DNA of 64,000 nucleotides from Pseudoclavibacter sp. AY1F1 (GCF_002931075.1 NZ_PSTQ01000006.1:1-64000); one strand, 5' to 3'; shown: positions 53,693-62,862, counted from the first letter of the stretch. A program made the numbers and translations. The notes: generated by a model not told the origin, from the sequence alone.

Positions 53693-54673
53693 CTACGCGG
53701 CGATGCTCTCCGCCTCGGCAGCGACCCAGCGCTGGAGGCTGCTGCGCGGAACCGCGAGACGCTTGGCCGTGCCCGCGACACTCGCGCCAGCTTGAACGGC
53801 GGCCACGGCTTCGGCACGGCGGGCGGCCTGCCCGTCCTCGTCGAGGTCGGCGTAGGCAGTGGTGCCCGAACCGGTCGCGGTCACCGTGCTCACGGCCTTG
53901 CGGGCAGGGCTGCTAGGTGCAGGGCGAGCAGGCGCTGCGGACACCGGGCGGGCAGGTGCTGCGGACACCGCCCGGGCAGTCTGCACACCAACCTCGGGCA
54001 CGTCCTGCTCAATCTGCTCGGTCACCTGCTCAGCGTCGACGGCGGTCGCGGGCACCAACACCTCGGCGGGCTGCTCAGCGCGCCCGGGCACCACCTTCTC
54101 GGCGTCGCGCCCGACCCGGCGGGCAGGCCGCTCGGTGTCGTTCGACGGACGCGTGATCGGGGTCTCACGGAGGATGAACGCGCGCGGTTCGGCGGACTGC
54201 TCAGGCGCTTCCGTTGGTCCCTGCTCGACGTGCTTCCCGCGCTTCGGTGCGGGCGCAATCGCGAGGTCGAGGATCGCGTGCGTGCTGGCGAAAACCACGC
54301 TCGGGAATGCACCGGCAACGACGGCTCCAGCGATGGCAGTCGCGGCCACGGAGTTGGACCCGAGGAGGACGTGCGCGACCTGCGCGGCGACGGAACCGAG
54401 AGTGAGAATCGCCAGGCAGCTCCACGCGAAAACCGCGCCCTCTCCGCGCGCTCGGCGCACCACGGCGACGAGGCTGAAAACGAGGATGCCGCCGTCGACG
54501 ATCACCGGCACGAGCGCCGACATCCAGCCGGGAAGCAAGGCCCACTCGCCGACGGCCATGAGGCCGGGAACGCCTGCCGTGAAGCTGACGATTCCGAGTG
54601 CGGCGACGAGCGCGGTAACGGCCACAACGAGGGTGCGGGTATCACCGTGCAAGCGGGTGCTGGTGTTGGACAT
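53693..54673 (-). CDS. DUF2637/SpdB-like membrane protein with C-terminal HTH
   Basis: 326 residues. Four membrane helices in the N-terminal half (LVVAVTALVAALGIVSFTAG, WMSALVPVIVDGGILVFSLVAVV, CLAILTLGSVAAQVAHVLLG, AGAVVAGAFPSVVFAS) fit the DUF2637 pattern shared with Streptomyces spread proteins. The Ala/Pro-rich linker contains short repeats (SAAPARPVSAAPARPAPS). The C-terminus is HTH-like (ASVAGTAKRLAVPRSSLQRWVAAE). Such proteins act in intramycelial plasmid spread or in mobile elements; the function here is inferred. Confidence 0.72.
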   Translation of the reverse strand: MSNTSTRLHGDTRTLVVAVTALVAALGIVSFTAGVPGLMAVGEWALLPGWMSALVPVIVDGGILVFSLVAVVRRARGEGAVFAWSCLAILTLGSVAAQVAHVLLGSNSVAATAIAGAVVAGAFPSVVFASTHAILDLAIAPAPKRGKHVEQGPTEAPEQSAEPRAFILRETPITRPSNDTERPARRVGRDAEKVVPGRAEQPAEVLVPATAVDAEQVTEQIEQDVPEVGVQTARAVSAAPARPVSAAPARPAPSSPARKAVSTVTATGSGTTAYADLDEDGQAARRAEAVAAVQAGASVAGTAKRLAVPRSSLQRWVAAEAESIAA

Positions 54674-54737
54674 GGTGCGCCTCCTCGGGCGTCGAAAGTG
54701 GGGATGCCGGGGCGACGGTTGCCGCCCTGGCAGGGGA

Positions 54738-55568
54738 CTAGGCCGCGTGTCCGGACGAGCGAAGTCGTGTCATCGCGACCTCACTGCTAGAGCTACCTGG
54801 GCGGGTCGCGGCGACCTCGCGCAGTGCGTCCTGCGCCTTGCCGAGCCAGGACGCGACGAGGTCGACCGTGCTGTCGGAGATGGCTGGAACCGTGAACACC
54901 TCGCCCTCGAACTTCTCGCCAGCGGTGGTTGAGCGGGAGATGCGGTACTGCGCGACTCCTTCGTCGTCGACCTCGCCGTCGAGCATGGCGGACGAATCCA
55001 GAGCGTGGTGGCGCTGGAAGTACGACGCCAGTGTGAGCGCCGTGACGCGCTGGCGAATCAGTGTCGGCATGGGCACATCGCGCTGCTCACCCCGGTCTTC
55101 GTCGGCGAGCGCCCAGTGGGCGACCAGTTCGTCGTAGCGGATGGTGACGCTCGTCTCGGCGATGTCGACGGAGAAGGAATCGGGAACGCGGACAGTGATC
55201 ATTTTGGGAGCCTCCTCGGCTTCGGGGTTTTCGGACAGCGCTGCCGCCTCAATCGCGACTCGCGCGGCTTCGGCGTCGAGCCAGGCATTGGCGACCGCAA
55301 TGGAAGCTGCGTCTGGGGCAGCGACCTTGAATCGGTCGAGGACGGTTTGACCGCTCGGCGTGAGAGCGAGGTAGTGCCCGGACGATTGCACCTGAACTTC
55401 CGTCCGAGGGGTGAACTTGCGGCGTGCGAAGACGCGGGCGGCCGCAAGCATCAGTCCCTCACGAGCGTCGGGGACGCTACCGGTGACCGTCTTCAGAAAG
55501 GCGGAGCGAGTGACCTGCGCTTTCCCGCCGCCGACGGACAGGGTGAGGGTGTTTCGGGTGCTTCGCAT
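54738..55568 (-). CDS. Hypothetical protein of the element
   Basis: 276 residues. N-terminus basic and strand-rich (MRSTRNTLTLSVGGGKAQVTRSAFLKTV), then a region with FKVAAPDAASIAVANAWLDAEAARVAIEAAAL and a strand-rich C-terminus. No family recognised. AAGGAGGG precedes ATG 55568. In the same direction as the DUF2637-like gene. Confidence 0.6.
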   Translation of the reverse strand: MRSTRNTLTLSVGGGKAQVTRSAFLKTVTGSVPDAREGLMLAAARVFARRKFTPRTEVQVQSSGHYLALTPSGQTVLDRFKVAAPDAASIAVANAWLDAEAARVAIEAAALSENPEAEEAPKMITVRVPDSFSVDIAETSVTIRYDELVAHWALADEDRGEQRDVPMPTLIRQRVTALTLASYFQRHHALDSSAMLDGEVDDEGVAQYRISRSTTAGEKFEGEVFTVPAISDSTVDLVASWLGKAQDALREVAATRPGSSSSEVAMTRLRSSGHAA

Positions 55569-55639
55569 GTTGGCCCTCCTTGGGCTGTTGATCGTGCGGG
55601 GGATGCCGGGGCGGGCGTGACGCCCGCCCCGGCCGGTTG

Positions 55640-56035
55640 CTACTCCTCGTTGGGCTCTCGCGCGTCGCGGTAGGGCTCCGGGTCGAGCGGGCCGTAGCCG
55701 TCCGTGTCCTTATCGGTTAGGCCGCCGTCGAGGTAGCCGAATGCGTCCTCCAGGGAAACCTCGACGGCGGCATCAACTTCCTCGAACGTCGTCGAGTCGG
55801 TGATGTCCAAGAGGTCGAGCGCGGAGCGCAACTCGCTCTCATAGATCGCGTACGCCTCCTCGGTAAGCGCGACCAAGAAGCCTTCCCAGTTGTCGTTCTC
55901 GCCGTCAAGGTCGAAGGCATCGCTCTCATAGTTCGGCGTGTTCGAGCGGATGAAGTCGTAGTGCCTGGCAGGGTCCGTCGTCGGGCTGCCAACCGCTCGC
56001 TCGATCTCGGCGGCGAGGTCGTCGTAGTTGCTCAT
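55640..56035 (-). CDS. Small acidic hypothetical protein
   Basis: 131 residues, very acidic (DAFDLDGENDNWEGFLVALTEEAYAIYESEL). May be an anti-restriction- or DNA-mimic-like protein, which are often acidic, but there is no sequence match. It diverges from the HTH gene at 56144. A 15-base motif shared with 57711 lies 56 bases upstream. Confidence 0.6.
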   Translation of the reverse strand: MSNYDDLAAEIERAVGSPTTDPARHYDFIRSNTPNYESDAFDLDGENDNWEGFLVALTEEAYAIYESELRSALDLLDITDSTTFEEVDAAVEVSLEDAFGYLDGGLTDKDTDGYGPLDPEPYRDAREPNEE

Positions 56036-56090
56036 GTTCGTGTCCTTCTCTGTGGTGTCGCCCGCTGGTCGCGGTGGCGATGAACATAGC

Positions 56091-56105
56091 GTACCATATA
56101 GAACA
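56091..56105. promoter_or_regulatory. Motif GTACCATATAGAACA, shared with 57711-57725
   Basis: The same 15 bases, with one change (GTAYCATATAGAACA), occur inverted at 57711-57725. Each copy sits between divergent genes. The TATAGAACA core could be a promoter element or an operator. The two adjoining rightward regions also share a looser pattern (GAACACCGAAATG here, GGACATCGAAACG at 57731). Confidence 0.55.
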
Positions 56106-56143
56106 CCGAAATGTCTTCAAAGTCTCTCCCTCATAATGAACGG

Positions 56144-56713
56144 ATGCCCATGTCAGACCCCCTCGCGCATGCCCAGCACGAACTCGCTCGCGCAGTCGCA
56201 CTCGCACGTGACCTCCCTGAAGGCGACCCCCGCGCCCGGCTTGTTGCGACCGCACAGATGGAAGTTGAGCTGCGCGAGGTTGGCTTGCAGGAGGCTGTCG
56301 ACGAGGCTCGCGGCTTCGACCCTCCGCTCACCTGGACAGAGATCGCCGAAGCGCTTGGTCTGTCTTCCCCGGGCGCAGCCGCTGCCCGCTTCGGCCCAGG
56401 TGCTGCGGCGAACCGAGCGCGCGCCGCCGAGCGCTCTGCTTCCCGTTCGGCCATCGCGGCGGATGTCATTGCCGACCGCCCGAAGCCGGACCTGCCCGGG
56501 TGGTCGCTGGCGGAAGCCGCCGAAGAACTCGGTATCACTCTCGCCGCTGCTCGCGTTCGTCTGGCGCGTGCACGGAAAGCCGCGCGCGAATCGTGCACTG
56601 AGGCTGAGCTGGAGGCCAGGATCGAGCGCGTCAGTGGCGGCGTCGGTCGGGCTGCCGTGCGCGTGCTCGACCTCGACGTTCTTCGTACTGGCTCACAGCC
56701 CACTCACAGTTAG
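56144..56713 (+). CDS. Small HTH protein, relative of the 24515 protein
   Basis: 189 residues from ATG 56144; ATG 56150 or 56111 also possible. Two recognition-like segments: LTWTEIAEALGLSSPGAAAARFG and WSLAEAAEELGITLAAARVRLARAR. The layout matches the 24515 protein outside the element. Likely DNA-binding. Divergent from the acidic protein gene. Confidence 0.65.
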   Translation: MPMSDPLAHAQHELARAVALARDLPEGDPRARLVATAQMEVELREVGLQEAVDEARGFDPPLTWTEIAEALGLSSPGAAAARFGPGAAANRARAAERSASRSAIAADVIADRPKPDLPGWSLAEAAEELGITLAAARVRLARARKAARESCTEAELEARIERVSGGVGRAAVRVLDLDVLRTGSQPTHS

Positions 56714-56793
56714 TTACATATAGATTACCTATAGGAAGCCCGGTTTGCCCTGGGCAAGTTTCCTTCTCCAAGAGACTGTGGTGGTCTGGTGGG

Positions 56794-56825
56794 AAAGGCT
56801 CCCGAGATTCGTCTCGGGAGCCTTT
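56794..56825. terminator. Bidirectional terminator between convergent genes
   Basis: 14-bp stem (56794-56807 with 56812-56825), TTCG tetraloop, AAA/TTT ends. It lies nine bases beyond the leftward GIY-YIG gene's stop. Confidence 0.87.
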
Positions 56826-56833
56826 CTGTTTGC

Positions 56834-57679
56834 CTAGCGGAAGAGTCGTCGCATGTGGTTGACCTGCTCCGGAGTGAGGCTCCATCGTCCGCCCTTGCCT
56901 GGTCCCTCGTAGTGCAGTCGGAGCCGGGCGCGCAGTCTCTTCTCGTCGATGTCGAGTTCGTCGGCGAGCTGCGCCGGAGTTGTCGGCGTAGGGCGGCCGG
57001 TCTGAGGCGTCCGTGGCGGTTCGGGCGCTGGTGCTGCCAGTGCGGGCTTGCTCCGTGGGGACACTGTGCGTGCTGCCATCCATGCGCGAACCTCATCGGC
57101 CATGGCTGCGCGCGCTGCTTTGAGTCGCGGGTGCGGGCAGGGGTTGCGTCGGAGGTTCAGCGGGGGAGTCCAGGCGCGGATGATTGCCGTCTCGAATCCC
57201 TCCTGTTCCGCCAGTGACAGGGCTACTGGTTTTGCCCACACCGCGATGCTGAGGTGCTGATGCATCCACTCCGTCAGTCGCTCGTCACCGTCGTCAGCCA
57301 GGCCGTAGTTCGCTGGGCGCTCTGGCTTGTCCGGATTTCTTGGTACTGCGCGGAGATTGAGTGGCTCGCGCAGCAGGGCGGCGAAGCTACGGCGCACGGT
57401 TGAGCTTCCCGTGCGCGTAGAACGTCCGGGCAGGGCTGCGAAGTGGTCGCCGAGTTCTCTCGTGCGCAGGCTGTCCTCGCTCTTGCCGACGTAGAGGGCG
57501 CGGCTAACTTTCGCTTCCAGTCCGAGGTCTCGCCAGGCTCGTTCGTCTCCGTAGATCGCATAGAGGCCCGGTGATGCCGGGACATGCGCGGCTGCCTCGG
57601 CCACTGGCCAGGTTGACCCGGAGAGGGCTCGGAGTGCGTCGGCTGCGGCGTCCATGCCGCCGACGGTAGCAGTGGCCAT
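56834..57679 (-). CDS. GIY-YIG-like nuclease-fold protein
   Basis: 281 residues from ATG 57679; ATG 57655 is equally possible. GIY-YIG-like segments: GLYAIYGDERAW and ALYVGKSEDSLRTREL, then the acidic helix LAEQEGFETAIIRAWTPPLNLRRNP. The C-terminus has a Pro-rich linker and a small domain (LADELDIDEKRLRARLRLHYEGPGKGGRWSLTPEQVNHM) of a type seen in DNA-binding tails. Probably a homing- or repair-type endonuclease; activity not proven. Confidence 0.72.
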   Translation of the reverse strand: MATATVGGMDAAADALRALSGSTWPVAEAAAHVPASPGLYAIYGDERAWRDLGLEAKVSRALYVGKSEDSLRTRELGDHFAALPGRSTRTGSSTVRRSFAALLREPLNLRAVPRNPDKPERPANYGLADDGDERLTEWMHQHLSIAVWAKPVALSLAEQEGFETAIIRAWTPPLNLRRNPCPHPRLKAARAAMADEVRAWMAARTVSPRSKPALAAPAPEPPRTPQTGRPTPTTPAQLADELDIDEKRLRARLRLHYEGPGKGGRWSLTPEQVNHMRRLFR

Positions 57680-57710
57680 GGACAAAACTGCGCTCGTCGT
57701 TTTATTTCGC

Positions 57711-57725
57711 TGTTCTATATGATAC
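57711..57725. promoter_or_regulatory. Motif shared with 56091-56105, inverted
   Basis: TGTTCTATATGATAC is the reverse complement of GTATCATATAGAACA, one base off the copy at 56091. It sits between the divergent GIY-YIG gene and the 57774 operon. Confidence 0.55.
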
Positions 57726-57773
57726 ATTTAGGACATCGAAACGGGACCGACCCGGACGGAGAGGAATCCAGCC

Positions 57774-58580
57774 ATGACCGCCACATCCCCCAGGAAGTCA
57801 TTCCGGGACCACCTGCCCAGCATCGGAATCCCGCGCCCGCGACCCATGCGCCGCAGCACCTTCTATGTCCTCTTCTGGGGCGGCCTCGCTATCGCAACTG
57901 GCTGCGCATCCCTCGCCGCTTTCACCCACCTCGCGTCCGAGGCCGACGCTGCCGCCTACCGCTCGCCTGGCCCACTCCCCGTCGTCTACGTCGACCAGAA
58001 CGCTGACCCGGCACCGACTGCCGACGCGCCCGCCCCGGGCGTCGACCCCGCCGCGCTGCCCGACCTGTCGGCGGCCTTCGACGGTGCTGTGGTCGCGGCG
58101 GCGGCACCAGCGCCAGTCGCTGAGCCTGCGGCGGTTGCTGACGCCGAGGGCATCACTGTCGAGTACGCGGGGGAGACCGGTGGCGAGGCTGCTGCGCCTG
58201 CTGCTCCGGCCGCCACTGGCGGCGGCATCGACTACTACTACACGCTCGACGGATACGCGAGCACGCTTTCGCAGGGCCAGGCCATGATCGACGCCTGCAC
58301 CGGTGGTGTCACCGAGATGGGTTCGTATGAGGCCACGCCTGGCCTCGATGATGTGTTTGCTCTGCACAGCCACTGCGGCGGCGATGCGATCACCTACGCG
58401 CCGAACGGCACCACGGTCGCCATCGGCTCCGAGGTCTACTCGCTCGGCCCAATCGTCGCGAGGCTCTCAGCGTTCGGCAACACGTCGGACGACATCCCGA
58501 CCGGCTACGACGGCCTCTGGCAGTCCTGCTACAACGGCGCGAGCGACATGGCTTTCCGCTCGCTGACCCTCGTTCGCTAG
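57774..58580 (+). CDS. Membrane-anchored secreted hypothetical protein
   Basis: 268 residues. One N-terminal membrane helix (FYVLFWGGLAIATGCASLAAF), an Ala/Pro-rich linker, then a C-terminal domain with IDACTGGVTEMGSYEATPG, ALHSHCGGDAI and WQSCYNG: three Cys and two His that may be structural. No family recognised. It heads a rightward group including the M23 peptidase. Confidence 0.62.
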   Translation: MTATSPRKSFRDHLPSIGIPRPRPMRRSTFYVLFWGGLAIATGCASLAAFTHLASEADAAAYRSPGPLPVVYVDQNADPAPTADAPAPGVDPAALPDLSAAFDGAVVAAAAPAPVAEPAAVADAEGITVEYAGETGGEAAAPAAPAATGGGIDYYYTLDGYASTLSQGQAMIDACTGGVTEMGSYEATPGLDDVFALHSHCGGDAITYAPNGTTVAIGSEVYSLGPIVARLSAFGNTSDDIPTGYDGLWQSCYNGASDMAFRSLTLVR

Positions 58581-58630
58581 CCGCTCGCCCCTTCCTCTCC
58601 CCATCCTTCTCGACAGAGAGCAGCATTCGC

Positions 58631-59386
58631 ATGTCCGAAACCTTCGCGCCCGCAGTCCGCATCGAGCACCTCGGTGAGACCGGCTACGCCCTCGCCCACT
58701 CGCAGTATTGCCCCGCGCTCATCCCGATTTTCAAGGCCCACGGCGGCCGCTGGCAGCGCGACGCGAAGGCCTGGATGATTCCCGCCGCCCGCGTGGAGGT
58801 GCTGGAGGCCGCGACCGCGCAGTACCGCTCGGCGCACGCGTCCGGTTGGATCGCCGCCGGGGGCTACGTGCTCCCGCTCGACACCGTGATCCCCGGGGTC
58901 TCGGTCGACGAGGACGGCAACTTCTGGCAGATCGTCACTTCCGACAGTCGCCGCTTCTACGACGATCAGGCCGAGGAATGGGTCGAAGACTGGGCTGCCG
59001 TAGTGGTGATCGCAACGGCGGAGCAGGCTGCTGATGCAGCCGCCAAGCTCGCGGCTGAACAGGCTGCTCGGGATGCGAGGCAGGCGCGCACGGAGGCCCG
59101 CCTGTTCATCGAGGGCACGGCGGCGAAGGAGCGCGTGGACCAGATGCTCTTGCGCGACTTCGGGGCCGTCCAAGCGACATTCGAGCTGCGCAACCTGGGC
59201 ACCGATCCGAGGCTCGGCGGTCTGAGTGCTCACCTCGACCCCTCGCGCGGCCTCGCATGGATTCGCTCGTGGTCGGCGACGATGGACGAGCGGCCGGACG
59301 TGGATGTGGCCCGCGCGATCACACTGACGGACGAAGTGCGCGAAGCCATCGAGGTCGCCGCCGCCGAACCGAAGGAGTGGGGCTGA
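58631..59386 (+). CDS. Hypothetical protein with HARP-like N-terminus
   Basis: 251 residues. The N-terminal segment PALIPIFKAHGGRWQRDAKAWMIPAARVEVL resembles the HARP domain of annealing helicases (K-x-GRW-x-KAW-x-P), by eye. The middle is Ala-rich and coiled (AEQAADAAAKLAAEQAARDARQARTEARL). Its stop overlaps the M23 start by one base (TGATG). Confidence 0.55.
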   Translation: MSETFAPAVRIEHLGETGYALAHSQYCPALIPIFKAHGGRWQRDAKAWMIPAARVEVLEAATAQYRSAHASGWIAAGGYVLPLDTVIPGVSVDEDGNFWQIVTSDSRRFYDDQAEEWVEDWAAVVVIATAEQAADAAAKLAAEQAARDARQARTEARLFIEGTAAKERVDQMLLRDFGAVQATFELRNLGTDPRLGGLSAHLDPSRGLAWIRSWSATMDERPDVDVARAITLTDEVREAIEVAAAEPKEWG

Positions 59387-60030
59387 TGCGGGCGCGAGAC
59401 AGCCTCGCGTCCGCCGTTCTCGGCCTCGCGCTGCTCCTCGCAGCCCCAGCCGCCGCCCTGGCAGCACCACTCGGCGGCGACTCTCCGTCGAACACCGGCA
59501 CCGTTTCGGTGGCCCAGATCGCCGCAGAGCAGCGCCAGTCCTATCGGACGCCAGCCCTCGCACCCGCCGCCCTCCGCGACGGCGCGGGCGTCTCCGTGAC
59601 GGTGCGCCCGGCCGTGATGCTGCCGACGAGCGGCCCGATCACCGACGACTTCGGCCCACGCATCAGCCCAACGGCCGGTGCTTCGTCGGACCACCAGGGC
59701 ATCGACCTGGCCCCAGGCGCGGGCACGCCGATTGTCGCCGCCGCAGACGGGGTTGTGACCGCCATGCAGCCCGTTGACAACGGCGGCCTCGGCGTGCACG
59801 TCATCGTCGAGCACCCAGGTCTCGGCGTCCGCACCGTGTACGGCCACGCGCTTACTCGCTCCATCGCTGTCGAGGTTGGGCAGCAGGTGCAGGCGGGAAC
59901 GCAGATTGCATCTGTTGGCAACACCGGCACCTCGACGGGCGCTCACCTGCACTTCGAGGTTCGCGACCTCGCGACCGGGGCAGCCTCCGACCCGGTGGCG
60001 TGGCTGGCCGGTCACGGAGTCGGGCTGTAG
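59386..60030 (+). CDS. Secreted M23-family murein hydrolase
   Basis: 214 residues. Signal peptide (LASAVLGLALLLAAPAAALAAP), then an LytM/M23 domain: ITDDFGPRISPTAG, DHQGIDLAPGAGTPIVAAADGVV (metal His and Asp), VYGHA and GAHLHFEV (second metal His). Should cut peptidoglycan cross-bridges. In a mobile element it may open the wall for transfer. Start ATG 59386. Confidence 0.9.
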   Translation: MRARDSLASAVLGLALLLAAPAAALAAPLGGDSPSNTGTVSVAQIAAEQRQSYRTPALAPAALRDGAGVSVTVRPAVMLPTSGPITDDFGPRISPTAGASSDHQGIDLAPGAGTPIVAAADGVVTAMQPVDNGGLGVHVIVEHPGLGVRTVYGHALTRSIAVEVGQQVQAGTQIASVGNTGTSTGAHLHFEVRDLATGAASDPVAWLAGHGVGL

Positions 60031-60096
60031 CCATTCCTGATCGGTAGCCTGAAGACAGCGCTCACGTTCGGAGTGCGCCGGACAGATGGAGTCAGC

Positions 60097-61182
60097 ATGC
60101 CGCCTGTAGTCGAGCCTCCTCCAGAACTTCTTGGGCAGCCACTGGCGGCGTGGGCACTTGCCGTTTCGCTGTGCAGCTTCGCCATCGCGTCAATCGCTCT
60201 CGTGTGGCAAATCGTGAAGCACTTCCTCGACGGTGGCCGAGTTCGCGTCTACCTCAACACGGCTGTTTGGCAGCCCGAGTTCATGGTTGCGACGAATCGA
60301 AGTGGCCGCTTTGAGTTCAAGAACGATCAAGCGGCGCGCGCGGTCACGCATGGACGTGGCCTGGAACTGGCTCAACTGGTCATCGAAAACCCGGGCAAGG
60401 TGCCGGTGACCATTTACTCGCCCGGCTTCCTCATCACCGGTCACGGCAAGAAGGAGCACACCGTTTCGCCGAGGAGCTATGTAACTGGTGACGGGTACGG
60501 CCCCGACGCGGCCATCGGAGATTCGGTTGTTCGGCTGGAGCCATACGGGCGGGTGACCTTCTTGCTCGACTACCTGAGCATCCTGCCGCTCGCCTTCGAG
60601 GATGACGGGACGGAGCGAGTCTGGCTTCGAGGCCACGTCGGAGTCGCAGGCCGAACGCGACGGCCGCAGAAGTCATCGCGTCGACGCCGTTGGAGGATCG
60701 AACGAGACACCTACACCTCGATTGTCGGCAGTCCGGACTTCACCCCTTTCAGTGTGATGTGGCGGGCGATGTACCCCCAGTTGCCTGAGAAGGTGGAGGA
60801 CGAAGTCGACCGCCACCCGATGCACGGCAAGCCAATCACTCGCGGGATGTTGCGCTACATCCTTGACGAAGCGATGGCCAGGTTTGAGGTCCGTCCCGAA
60901 CGGGCTCAGCTAGAGACGGCGTTGGAGGAGATCGCCAAGTCAAGGGACGACAAGTTACCGATGCTGCCGCTCATGCTCTACGAGGCATACGACGCCCTCG
61001 ACCGCATGGACGGACACCTCACCGGCTGGACAGAAGGCCTGGCGTTCGCGCGAAGGGCTGCGCACCCAGACAACGGGGGCTCGGGGCGTGCGACTGAGGC
61101 TCCTTCCGTCAGCGGACCAGCATCGACGCCCGATTCCGATAAAGGAGAGGTGGCAGCTCCACCGAACGACTCAACTCCGTAG
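60097..61182 (+). CDS. Hypothetical protein with one membrane helix
   Basis: 361 residues from ATG 60097. One helix (LAVSLCSFAIASIALVWQIV), then a beta-rich region (VRVYLNTAVWQPEFMV, LELAQLVIENPGKVPVTIYSPGF) and a helical C-terminus. No family recognised. The layout suggests an envelope protein. Confidence 0.58.
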   Translation: MPPVVEPPPELLGQPLAAWALAVSLCSFAIASIALVWQIVKHFLDGGRVRVYLNTAVWQPEFMVATNRSGRFEFKNDQAARAVTHGRGLELAQLVIENPGKVPVTIYSPGFLITGHGKKEHTVSPRSYVTGDGYGPDAAIGDSVVRLEPYGRVTFLLDYLSILPLAFEDDGTERVWLRGHVGVAGRTRRPQKSSRRRRWRIERDTYTSIVGSPDFTPFSVMWRAMYPQLPEKVEDEVDRHPMHGKPITRGMLRYILDEAMARFEVRPERAQLETALEEIAKSRDDKLPMLPLMLYEAYDALDRMDGHLTGWTEGLAFARRAAHPDNGGSGRATEAPSVSGPASTPDSDKGEVAAPPNDSTP

Positions 61183-61226
61183 AAGTGGCTGTCGAGATTG
61201 TCGGTGGCCGATGCGACCCTCACGCC

Positions 61227-61526
61227 ATGGCCGCCACCACCACACTCACACGCACACGCACTCTCGACGACGAGGTCACTGTCGAGATGGTCGACGGGCA
61301 GCCCGCCGTCTTCTGGTGGCATCGCTTCCCGTACGTGGTCGAGGGCCAGCCGGTGCTGTTCTACCGGCGCAAACCTGGCCGGTGGTGGGCGGGGGAGGTG
61401 GCTGTCACCAGACTCGACGACGAGTTCTGGCGTGTCAGCGCCGCGCGCGACGGGGCGAATGACGAGGCGCAGCTTTACGACCTGAAGTTCGATGGGACGC
61501 GCTGGTCATTGGTGTTGGCGTGGTGA
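61227..61526 (+). CDS. Small hypothetical protein, perhaps DUF6504-like
   Basis: 99 residues from ATG 61227. Aromatic-rich: FWWHRFPYVVEG, KPGRWWAGEVAVTRLDDEFWRVSAA, YDLKFDGTRWSLVLAW. The pattern WRV...YDL...W.L resembles actinobacterial DUF6504 proteins, from memory of the family only. Function unknown. Confidence 0.5.
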   Translation: MAATTTLTRTRTLDDEVTVEMVDGQPAVFWWHRFPYVVEGQPVLFYRRKPGRWWAGEVAVTRLDDEFWRVSAARDGANDEAQLYDLKFDGTRWSLVLAW

Positions 61527-61587
61527 GCGCGTCACTATGCTTTCGGCGAGTACGCGTTGTTTCTCGAAGCCGGACCAGGAGGCACCA

Positions 61588-62373
61588 TTGTCGAGTTCTA
61601 GTTCAGGCCTTGGGCCACTCGGGAAGCTGCGAAGTTGGACCAATGCCCATCCTGGCTGGACGATCTTCTGGGCCATAGTGATCGCTTTCGTAGCACCACT
61701 GGTGTTGCTGTTCAGCCTTCCTCTTGGCACAACGATGGGCGAGGGCATCGCTGCCGTTGCAGCCTCAGTCACGCTCATCACCGCCCTCGCCATCGCGGTC
61801 AAGGCAGACGAAATTAGCCGTGCGCAGCTCGACTACCAGATCCGCGATGCGGCACGTCTAGGGCTGACTGACCTCACCACGGGGGAGACGGCCGAAGCTC
61901 GCGACATAATCGGTTCGCTCATCTACAACACTCTGGCCCGTCAGACCGCCTCACGCGCAGACGTGATCCGAAGCTACTTCCGGCTGATGTGGGCCATAGA
62001 GCGCGCAGGTGCTGTGGTCGAAAGCTTGCGAGGGCACAAGGATGTGCAGAAGGAGGCGGTCTCAGCATGGGCATGGCATCTCGACGAGATCGCGTTCAAC
62101 GTTTGGCTCATTGGGACGACTGAACAGGCGGACCGTCATCTTGGCCTGGACGACCTGGATGCACGACGGAGAGCAAGCGGTGTTATCCAAGCGCTCAGCT
62201 CCGTACGGACCGAGTCCGCAGGCGATAACTGGAGCATTGTGAGCAGCGAGGCGAACTGGACTGACGAGGCTGCGGCCAAGCACGCCCTCCTGCGTTGGCA
62301 AGAAGAACAGCGCGAACGCCACCCAGCCTCCAAGGCCCTGCGTTTGGGCAGTCGGATGCGGGTACTCGTTTGA
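61588..62373 (+). CDS. Membrane protein of unknown family, TTG start
   Basis: 261 residues. TTG 61588 is chosen because AGGAGG (61577-61582) lies five bases before it; the upstream ATG 61537 has no such site. Two membrane helices (IFWAIVIAFVAPLVLLF and IAAVAASVTLITALAIAV), then a helical soluble part (EISRAQLDYQIRDAARLGL, WAIERAGAVVESLRG). No family recognised. Confidence 0.58.
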   Translation: MSSSSSGLGPLGKLRSWTNAHPGWTIFWAIVIAFVAPLVLLFSLPLGTTMGEGIAAVAASVTLITALAIAVKADEISRAQLDYQIRDAARLGLTDLTTGETAEARDIIGSLIYNTLARQTASRADVIRSYFRLMWAIERAGAVVESLRGHKDVQKEAVSAWAWHLDEIAFNVWLIGTTEQADRHLGLDDLDARRRASGVIQALSSVRTESAGDNWSIVSSEANWTDEAAAKHALLRWQEEQRERHPASKALRLGSRMRVLV

Positions 62374-62400
62374 GACTGCGTCGAGATCGTCGGTGAAACC

Positions 62401-62436
62401 GCAGAACCCCGGCACCAATCGGTGCCGGGGTTCTGC
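62401..62436. terminator. Terminator after the 61588 gene
   Basis: 16-bp perfect stem (62401-62416 with 62421-62436), 4-base loop AATC. The core is nearly repeated at 63341. Confidence 0.87.
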
Positions 62437-62585
62437 GTCCACACGCGGGGCCCATCGAGGGGGCTTACCGTCCCCGCTGCCATCACAAGCTCGCGTACCG
62501 CTGCGGCGAGTTATCGCAGCGCTGTCGAATCTCGGAGGCTCGTGTCAGCATGACTTCATCTGATCCACCGACCGAAGGGGCTCCG

Positions 62586-62858
62586 ATGTCCGCCACAGAC
62601 CTGAGAATCGAGCACGACGCAGGGGTCATGTACCTGCTCAGAAACCGAAGCAACTCCACCATCACAGAGATCGAACTCCTCGAACCGGCGGGAAACTCGC
62701 CCTTCAAGAAGCGCCCACAGGGCGTCACTCTGCGCCCGAACGAAGTTCATCCCTTTTCGCTCATCACGGGGCATCAGGGGCGTCTCCGGCAGCTCGACGC
62801 CGTTTGGGATGTGCAGCCGACGCCGGTCCCGCTCGACGTACCACCGAAGGCGAACTAA
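62586..62858 (+). CDS. Small hypothetical protein
   Basis: 90 residues from ATG 62586, with AAGGG five bases before it (ATG 62550 would add 12). Beta-rich: YLLRNRSNSTITEIELLEPAG, then TLRPNEVHPFSLITGHQG. No family recognised. Its stop is four bases before the next gene. Confidence 0.52.
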   Translation: MSATDLRIEHDAGVMYLLRNRSNSTITEIELLEPAGNSPFKKRPQGVTLRPNEVHPFSLITGHQGRLRQLDAVWDVQPTPVPLDVPPKAN

Positions 62859-62862
62859 CAGC

